A stretch of DNA of 64,000 bases, taken from assembly GCA_033398695.1 (NCBI GenBank), contig CM065818.1, positions 80,348,092-80,412,091 on the forward strand. Direction: 5' to 3'. Source of the stretch: Orobanche coerulescens (lineage: Eukaryota; Streptophyta; Magnoliopsida; Lamiales; Orobanchaceae). Both the position numbers and the translations under genes were made by a program. The notes under the pieces were generated by a model that was not told the origin of the DNA, searched no databases, and saw nothing but the letters and a program-made list of their open reading frames with translations. Shown piece by piece: positions 57,838-64,000 of this stretch (position 1 is its first letter; the number at the start of each line of letters is the position of its first letter).

Positions 57838-58014
57838 GTACAGCAATGGATTTGTACTTTAGTACAGCAACAATGGACTGTATTTCGGCACAGCAACAAT
57901 GGATTGTATTTCGGTACAGCAACCATGGATTGTATTTCGGTACAACAACAATGGATTGTATTTCGGTACAGCAACAATGAATTGTATTTCGGTACAGCAA
58001 CAATGTATTACGGG
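57838..58014 (+). repeat. 26-bp minisatellite, about six copies
   Basis: Unit ACAGCAACAATGGATTGTAT plus TTCGGT, exact 26-bp period at 57901, 57927 and 57953, with degenerate copies on the left (57720-57840, many CAGCA words). Confidence 0.88.
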
Positions 58015-58200
58015 CTTAGGACTGTGAGTCGAGCATCTTCATATTCAAGTCAGACATCATCATTTATTCAGGTGGGAATTTTCACTATCACTTTAATTGC
58101 TTTAATTGGACTGTGTTTGTGATGTTCTATTCATGTTTAAATTTTTTATGCACGTTGTAATTCAGGCTGACCTGTTTCGTGCAAGAGGCTATATTAAGAT

Positions 58201-58373
58201 ATATGTTGTTGCGGGGACACCTGTACAACCTCAATATTCACATGCGTACTCGATTCATGTTATGCGATATTGTGTGTATGTTTGATGTTGTTGCGGGGGC
58301 ACCTGCGCAACCTCAATATTCGTGATATGCGTGCTCGATTCATGCTATACGTAATATTGTGAGTATGCATTTA
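58201..58373 (+). repeat. Tandem repeat of about 86 bp, two copies
   Basis: Both units read TGTTGTTGCGGGG(A/G)CACC, then CAACCTCAATATTC and CTCGATTCATG(T/C)TAT, with moderate divergence between copies. Confidence 0.78.
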
Positions 58374-58828
58374 CATTGAGGAAAAATGTGATAGATTATC
58401 CATGTTATGCTTTCCATGAGATTATATATTGTTGTGATCAGTGTGATTTCCACGAGCTGAAGGAAGCTCACCCCACCTTTATTGATCCCGCAGGTTGAAC
58501 CGAGCCGGATGGACGAAGGAGCGAGCCGAGAGGGCATATGAAAGAGGAATTATTACATCATGTTTTCTTTATGTCAAACTATTTTGGACCTTATTTGGGG
58601 AAACTTAGATTTGAAATTTATAATTTATGAATTATTCTCTGCCGCAAAATTTTTACTTCATATTTATGATGAAATATTACCTTATTTAAAGGTACTTACT
58701 TTTATGTCATTGTAGCGACTCGACTTTGTAGGCGAGAATTTTTATATTCTCAAAAAAAATTATTTTCGTCAAAATTTACCTTTATTTTATTTATTTTCCC
58801 AATAATTACCCTAGAAAGTTGGGGCGTT

Positions 58829-58876
58829 ACACTCGTTAACTTTGAATTCTTCGACATGGTGTGAGGGTCGTTCATA
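58829..58876 (-). pseudogene. Gag N-terminal scrap of CRM-3a
   Basis: Minus strand matches the YERPSRHVEEFKVNE region of CRM-3b Gag (63820-63930). It lies between the foreign LTR block and CRM-3b. Confidence 0.7.
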
Positions 58877-58894
58877 ATTGATACACTATGGGCC

Positions 58895-59829
58895 TGATAC
58901 GAATTCTCACTGGTTATGCGAATTCGCTATCGATACAGCGGAAGGCTTCTTTGACGAGCGGAAGCTATCAGCAAGAAACTGTCGGGAACTGGTGACAACA
59001 GCTCGCTACAGCACCAATACTGCCCAGCGATGAAGGCGGTAATTCGATACAGCCACAAGACAGGAATCTGGCCCAAATGAAAAGACTCGAAACAGCACGT
59101 TTCGTTCGGAAGCGACTTTAAGACAGGAAACACGTTCGAAGGATCGAACAACACTTTATACGAAATATTGACAAGTATAAAACTGTATCGAAAAATAAAC
59201 AGAATATCGAAACAGGGTATAAACAGATGTTTTTATCAAATTATACCTATAATTTGATAAAGTGATTTCTCCTCAAGACCTATTGAGAATCAATCAGATT
59301 AGTATTCGAAACGCGTCGAATAAAAACCAAGTTTTGATGAAAAGCATTCACCAGAAAAAAAAAAACACAAAGTGTTCTCAATTCTTCAACATTCAATCCT
59401 CTCCATTACAACTCTACTGCCACTATTTGTAGGCGAAAGTGGCTTGACAAAATAACTTAAACTATTACAAGCTGTTCCTTAAAATAATGAAAGGATAATA
59501 AAAGGTTCTTCATGTCACTTGTTGACAAAAGTAAAAGTTAGGTCTTGTCTCCAAGTTGAAGTTTGACAGCCGCTTTTTCATATAACAAGTTGCCAAGAAC
59601 CCTGCTGCCTTTATAATAAAGAAATGCTGAAAATTCTTTGTTTAGCTACCACTTGGACCTTTTCCCCCTCCCAAGTTGCAATTTGCCTTAAGTTATTCCA
59701 ATTCCGACTATCAAGGTAACTCCGTGCCTCGTTTCTGTTTTCTTGCCTAAGTAGGTTGTAGTGCGATCGAGGTGTTTTACGTCAATTCTTACTTCATCTT
59801 CTTCGCTTGGAGTATTCGGCTTCGTATCA
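58895..59829 (-). repeat. 3' LTR of CRM-3b
   Basis: On the minus strand it begins TGATACGAAGCCGAATACTCC after the PPT and ends GAATTCGTATCA. Encodes the Pol end (stop at 59688). The U5 side contains ACAGC/CGATACAG words reminiscent of the 57.8-kb minisatellite. Confidence 0.87.
59232..59261 (-). other. LTR hairpin, family-3 version
   Basis: TTTATCAAATTATA, loop GG, TATAATTTGATAAA on the minus strand: 14 perfect pairs around the same UAUAGGUAU centre as in the other families. Confidence 0.73.
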
Positions 59830-62800
59830 TCCCCTCCCCCTTTAAGAGGAATTGTCCTCAATTCTGGAATCCCGTCATCATCAAGATAAGGAGAAAGATC
59901 ACCTATGTTGAAAGTAGCATGCACTCCATAGTCACCCGGAAGTTCCAACTTGTAAGCATTGTCATTCACCTTCGCAATTATTTTAAATGGCCCCTCGGCT
60001 CGTGGCATTAACTTATTCTTACGCTTACTCGGAAATCGTTCCTTCCTCAAATGTAACCAAACTAAATCTCCAACCTCGAATAGTCTCGGCTTTCTTTGCT
60101 TGTTCGACTTCCTTTTGTACGCCTCGTTTATTTCTTTGATTCGATCCCGCACCTGTTCGTGTAATTTCATCATCGATTTTAGTTTTGACTCCGCATCCTT
60201 ATGCACCAATTCGTCACTTGGTAGTGGAATTAGATCTAACGGCATGTAAGGATTCAGTCCGTAAACTACTTCAAATGGAGAGTGTGCAGTGGCATGAGTA
60301 GGAGATCGATTATAAGCAAACTCCGCATGTGCCGATTTGAGATCCAGTCCTTTTGTGTCTTGCTCACCAAGCCTGTAGCAGCGTCCCAGTGTTCGATTCG
60401 TTACTTGATTTGTCCGTCGGTTTGAGGATGATGTGAAGTACTAAACAAAAGCTTGGTTCCCACCTTCCTCCATAATGTGTTCCAAAAGTAGCTTAGAAAC
60501 TTTGAGTCTCGGTCCGAAACAATAGTTTTCGGAACTCCATGTAATCGCACTACCTCTCGGAAATACAGGTCAGCAACATTACTCGCATCATCGGTTTTGT
60601 GACAAGGAACAAAATGAGCCATCTTTGAAAAACGATCGACAACAACCATGATCGCATCCTTACCTCTTTGGGTTCGAGGCAAAGCTACAATGAAATCCAT
60701 TGAGACATCTTCCCATGGCCTCTCCGGAATCGGTAAAGGTGTGTAGACTCCTGATTTGAACGAACTTTTCGCAATATGGCACGTCACACATTTACTGATT
60801 ATATTATTAACATCCCCCTGCATCCTTGGCCAGTAAAAATGTTCTTTAAGCACTTCTAATGTCTTGGCTGAACCAAAGTGGCCAGCCAAACCTCCCCCAT
60901 GAGCCTCTCGAACCAGCAATTCTCGAATCGTGTGCCTTGGTAGACAAAGACGATTTCCCTTAAAAAGAAAACCCTCCTGTATCGAAAATTCTCCCACCGG
61001 CCGAGTGCAGGCGCGAGTTTCGCCAAAATCCGCATCACCTTCGTAATACTCCTTTACTGTATCGAACCCTAGCAAACGAACATCAAGAGTGGCGAGTAAG
61101 GCATAACGCCTAGACAATGCATCTGCCACAATATTGCTCTTGCCATCCTTATACTTCGATGAGAAGTGAAATGATTGTAAGAATTCCACCCACTTCGCAT
61201 GCCTGGGATTTAACTTGTGTTGTCCGTTAATATATTTCAAAGATTCATGGTCCGAGTGTATGATAAAATGCTTTGGTCGAAGATAGTGACTCCAATGATC
61301 TAGAGCCCTCACAATAGCATAAAACTCCTTGTTGTACGTACAATAATTCAGACGAGCACCATTTAACTTCTCGGAAAAATAAGCAATAGGTCGCTTTCCC
61401 TGAATGAGAACCGCTCCAATGCCCACTCCGCTAGCATCACATTCCACCTCAAACAGTAATGCTAAGATTGTTGCTTCGCACAACTTCGCCTTCAAATTTG
61501 CAAATGACTCCTGAGCAGCCCTGCTCCAATTAAACGTGCCCTTCTTCAAACATTCGGTTATTGGGCTTGCAATGGTACTGAAGTCTCGAATGAATCTTCG
61601 GTAAAATGAAGCTAGTCCATGGAATGATCTAACCTCCGTCACTGTAGTGGAAACCGGCCAGGACTTAATTGCTTCGATCTTCGCTTGATCGACCGACACT
61701 CCATTCTTTGAAACAACATAGCCAAGAAAGACTATACTTTCGACCAAAAATGAGCACTTCTCCTTTTTTCCATACACTACGGTCTCTAAGGGTTTCGAAG
61801 ACTTGCCTCAAGTGTTCGAAATGTTCTTGCACCGATCGGCTGTAGATCAAAATATCATCTAAGTATACAACCACAAATTTCCCTAAAAATGGCTTAATTA
61901 CCTCATTCATCAAGCGCATGAAAGTACTCGGTGCATTTGTAAGACCGAATGGCATAACGGTCCATTCATACAGCCCGTGTTTAGTTTTGAAGGCTGTCTT
62001 CCATTCATCTCCTTCTCGCATTCGAATCTGGTGATAACCACTTCGTAGATCAACTTTTGAAAAGATCACTGATCCGTGTAATTCGTCCAACATGTCATCA
62101 AGCCTCGGAATCGGAAATCGATACTTGATGGTTATGTTGTTCACCGCTCGACTGTCAATACACATCCTCCAAGATCCGTCCTTCTTTGGAACCAGTAATA
62201 CCGGAACCGCACAAGGGCTTAGGCTTTCTCGAACATATCCACGATCCATCAGTTCTTCGATTTGGTTTTGTAATTCCTTTGTCTCCTCGGGATTACATCT
62301 ATAGGCAGCTTTGTTAGGCAACGACACACCCGGTATGAGGTCGATCTGATGTTCAATCCCGCGAATTGGTGGTAAACCCGACGGTAATTCTTCGGGAAAA
62401 ACATCCGCAAATTCGCGTAATAAGACATCCATCCTTTCGTTCCGTACAACTATGTTACCATTCTGTGCCTCCTTCAGAACCAACAAGTACACACACTTGC
62501 CATCATTAATAGCATGTTCCACCTCCCGTTCGCTAGCAAACATGGCCAGTTTTGGTTTTTCACTCCTACTAGAACTCATAGAGTGAATATCTTGCGGTGA
62601 CATTGGTTTAAGCACAATCTTTTTGCCCTTATCCCGTAACTCGTACTCATTGCTTCTTCCTCGGTGTAAAACGTCCCTATCAAACATCCATGGTCTTCCC
62701 AACAGTACATGGCATGCATCCATCGGGAGTACATCACATAATACGTTGTCTTCATATGAACCCATGGCTAGTCCAATCCTCACCTGTTTAGTTACCCTTA

Positions 62801-64000
62801 TTTTGCTCCCATCATCGAGCCAATGCAAAGTGTAAGGTTTCGGGTGAGCCGTAGTGGTCAGCCCGAGTTTAGTCACCATCTCGCAGAAGCGGCGTTGGTG
62901 CAACTCCCTCCATCAACGATCAAAGCGCACCATTTCTTTCCAATTTGACACTTCGTGTGAAAGATTTGATTTATTTATTCGAATCATTCGATCTGACTTT
63001 GGCTGTAGCGTTCGCAGACTAAAGCCGTGTCATAGCTTGGGGCATCGTAAGTCTCGCATTCTTCTCCTTCTTCGCCCTTAAGGTCAAAATCAAATACGTC
63101 ACCCAGTCTTTCTTCCTCAACCAACAACTCGTCTCGGATCGTGACAGCTTCCCTTAGTGTCACCACTCGCTTGTTCGGACAAGCATTTTGATAATGCCCG
63201 AATCCTTGACATTTGAAACATCTCACTTTAGCCAAACTTGTCTCCTTGATGCGTAGGGTGATCGCCTTAGCAGGAATCGCAACGAGGCCGGAGTCGATAC
63301 GGTTGCCTTAATTGGTGAACTAGATCCGACGCTTGGGTTTCCAAACTTGTTGAAACTCGGGTTTATACATCTTTATCCCATTACGAGCTTCTAGCTTCCC
63401 ACATAACCCACATAATGTATCGAAGTCCTCGTATGGATACAGTTCCACCGAGTTAGCTATGCTTCGGTTTAAGCCACGCAAAAATCGCGACATCTTCTGC
63501 TCCTCATTCTCCTCTATTTCTCCCATTAGGGTCAGATTCTCAAACTCCTCAATGTACTCACTGACATTCAACTTTCCTTGCATGAGATCTGCAATCTTCC
63601 TGTACAAGGACAACCGGTGTGATGCTGGTACATATCTTTTGCGAAGTTTTCTTTTTAACGAATCCCACGAACGGATCTTTTCTTTCCCCGTACGGGCTCT
63701 TCGTGTTTTAATTCCTTCGTACCAAAGTGAAGCTCCTTTCCCCAACTTGAGAATTGCATACTTACACCTTTTCTCATCGTCAAGGTCTTTAAATTCGAAC
63801 ATACGATCAATTTTTCGTTCCCATTCCAGGTAAACTTCAGGGTCGGTCCCTCCAACGAACTCTGGAAGCTCGTTCACCTTGAACTCTTCGACATGGCGTG
63901 AGGGTCGTTCATAGTCACCACGCCTAGGTTGCCAACGCTGGTCGCATTGTTCTGGTACGTCACGCAGTGCGTCACGAAGTTTTGCCAAGAAATCAGCGTC
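59688..64000 (-). pseudogene. gag-pol of CRM-3b, reverse strand, a few frame breaks
   Basis: Read right to left from the window edge: Gag (about 63350-63988, start codon outside), zinc knuckle (about 63175-63216), protease with VDGGSC (about 62910-62930), RT YLDD at 61854-61865, RNase H about 61120-61450, integrase about 60430-60960, tail FNIGDLSPYLDDDG and Pol end in the LTR at 59688. Breaks: 63235-63345 (linker), 62880-63000 (around the protease), 61780-61800, a deletion of the DFSQPF codons near 61455 without frame loss, and 60340-60415. RT alone is open for more than 400 codons. Confidence 0.88.
59830..59843 (-). other. Polypurine tract of CRM-3b
   Basis: AAAGGGGGAGGGGA on the minus strand, directly before the LTR and in the pol frame. 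Confidence 0.87.

Larger units (their letters stand above)
57512..58828. mobile_element. Composite foreign LTR block replacing part of CRM-3a gag
   Basis: Left side starts TGTTAGGAGTATGCCC. The middle has a 26-bp minisatellite. The right side has Tekay-like LTR text (TGTTGCGGGGACACCTG repeats, GAACCGAGCCGGATGG) ending GTTGGGGCGTTACA at about 58827. No ORF is credible. The flanking gag is missing about 450 bp compared with CRM-3b, and no target duplication is visible, so this is not a simple insertion. Confidence 0.5.
53744..58894 (-). mobile_element. CRM-3a: fragmented family-3 element, reverse strand
   Basis: Gag to RNase H of a reverse-oriented element close to CRM-3b in sequence. It is interrupted by a solo LTR (54775-56165) and a foreign LTR block (57512-58828), cut on the left by CRM-2b at 53743 and on the right by CRM-3b at 58895. 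Integrase and both of its own LTRs are absent from the window. More decayed than the other copies, so probably the oldest CRM element here. Confidence 0.8.
58895..64000 (-). mobile_element. CRM-3b: family-3 element, reverse strand, leaves the window in gag
   Basis: 3' LTR 58895-59829 (935 bp), PPT, pol and most of gag; the 5' LTR lies beyond 64000. Inserted into CRM-3a. The flank on the left is GGGCC; the right TSD is outside. The LTR is distinct in sequence but keeps the TGATACGA/TCGTATCA ends and a 14-bp version of the LTR hairpin. Confidence 0.87.

Noticed and set aside
57838..58014. Short regular repeats that resemble a CRISPR array
   Set aside because: The 26-bp units are directly adjacent with no unique spacers, and the surroundings are plant retrotransposons. 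It is a minisatellite.
58440..58540. Possible rRNA-related sequence because of the GATCCCGCAGGTTGAACC text
   Set aside because: Too short and flanked by LTR-type sequence; no conserved rRNA helix or neighbouring rRNA text.

Overview
This window is plant (probably eudicot) nuclear DNA made almost entirely of nested LTR retrotransposons. No host gene, tRNA or rRNA gene was recognised. Nearly every coding stretch is a gag-pol copy of one Ty3/gypsy lineage: a retrotransposon Gag domain, a C-x2-C-x4-H-x4-C zinc knuckle, a protease with the IIDGGSC active-site block, reverse transcriptase with YLDD, RNase H, an HHCC/DDE integrase, and a C-terminal GPY/F-like module ending in FNVGDLSPYxDDDG. The RT to integrase text and the way pol runs through the polypurine tract into the 3' LTR fit the CRM (centromeric chromovirus) clade, so a centromeric or pericentromeric origin is plausible but not proven. 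LTRs start TGATACG and end CGTATCA; the primer binding site is of the initiator-tRNA-Met type.

Layout. 1-12118 (+): CRM-1a, whose 3' LTR is split by CRM-1b (5590-11567, TSD CAAGA). 12119-15805: degenerate remnants of a different, Tekay/Del-like LTR element. 15806-30870 (-): CRM-2a, truncated in gag, whose 3' LTR is split by a tandem dimer CRM-1c/1d (16811-26810, LTR-body-LTR-body-LTR, one TSD pair GTGTT). About 30871-31790: fragment of a GC-rich LTR with about 177-bp tandem units. About 31791-53743 (+): CRM-2b, carrying three nested insertions: a non-autonomous gag-like element with mosaic LTRs (31873-36554, TSD CGATC), CRM-1e (41265-47111, minus strand, TSD ATCGC) and a second non-autonomous element (48020-53488, minus strand, TSD CCTTG), which itself carries a mosaic solo LTR (51415-52964, TSD GCGGC). 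53744-58894 (-): fragments of CRM-3a, interrupted by a mosaic solo LTR (54775-56165, TSD TGATT) and by a composite foreign LTR block (57512-58828). 58895-64000 (-): CRM-3b, leaving the window in gag.

How the parts relate. Autonomous elements encode Gag and Pol. The two gag-like elements lack pol but keep matching LTR ends, PBS, PPT and a short pol-tail-like segment, so they look like parasites of the autonomous families, comparable to non-autonomous CRR elements in rice. Signals shared by several families are: a covarying hairpin in the downstream part of the LTR, a second hairpin abutting the PBS, a palindromic TATA box, and a pol C-terminal motif encoded inside the LTR.

Caution. Many apparent frameshifts sit at CTG, CAG and CCGG sites and hit the same sites independently in several copies. 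This looks like a systematic sequence-error pattern as much as biological decay, so the pseudogene calls should be read with that in mind.
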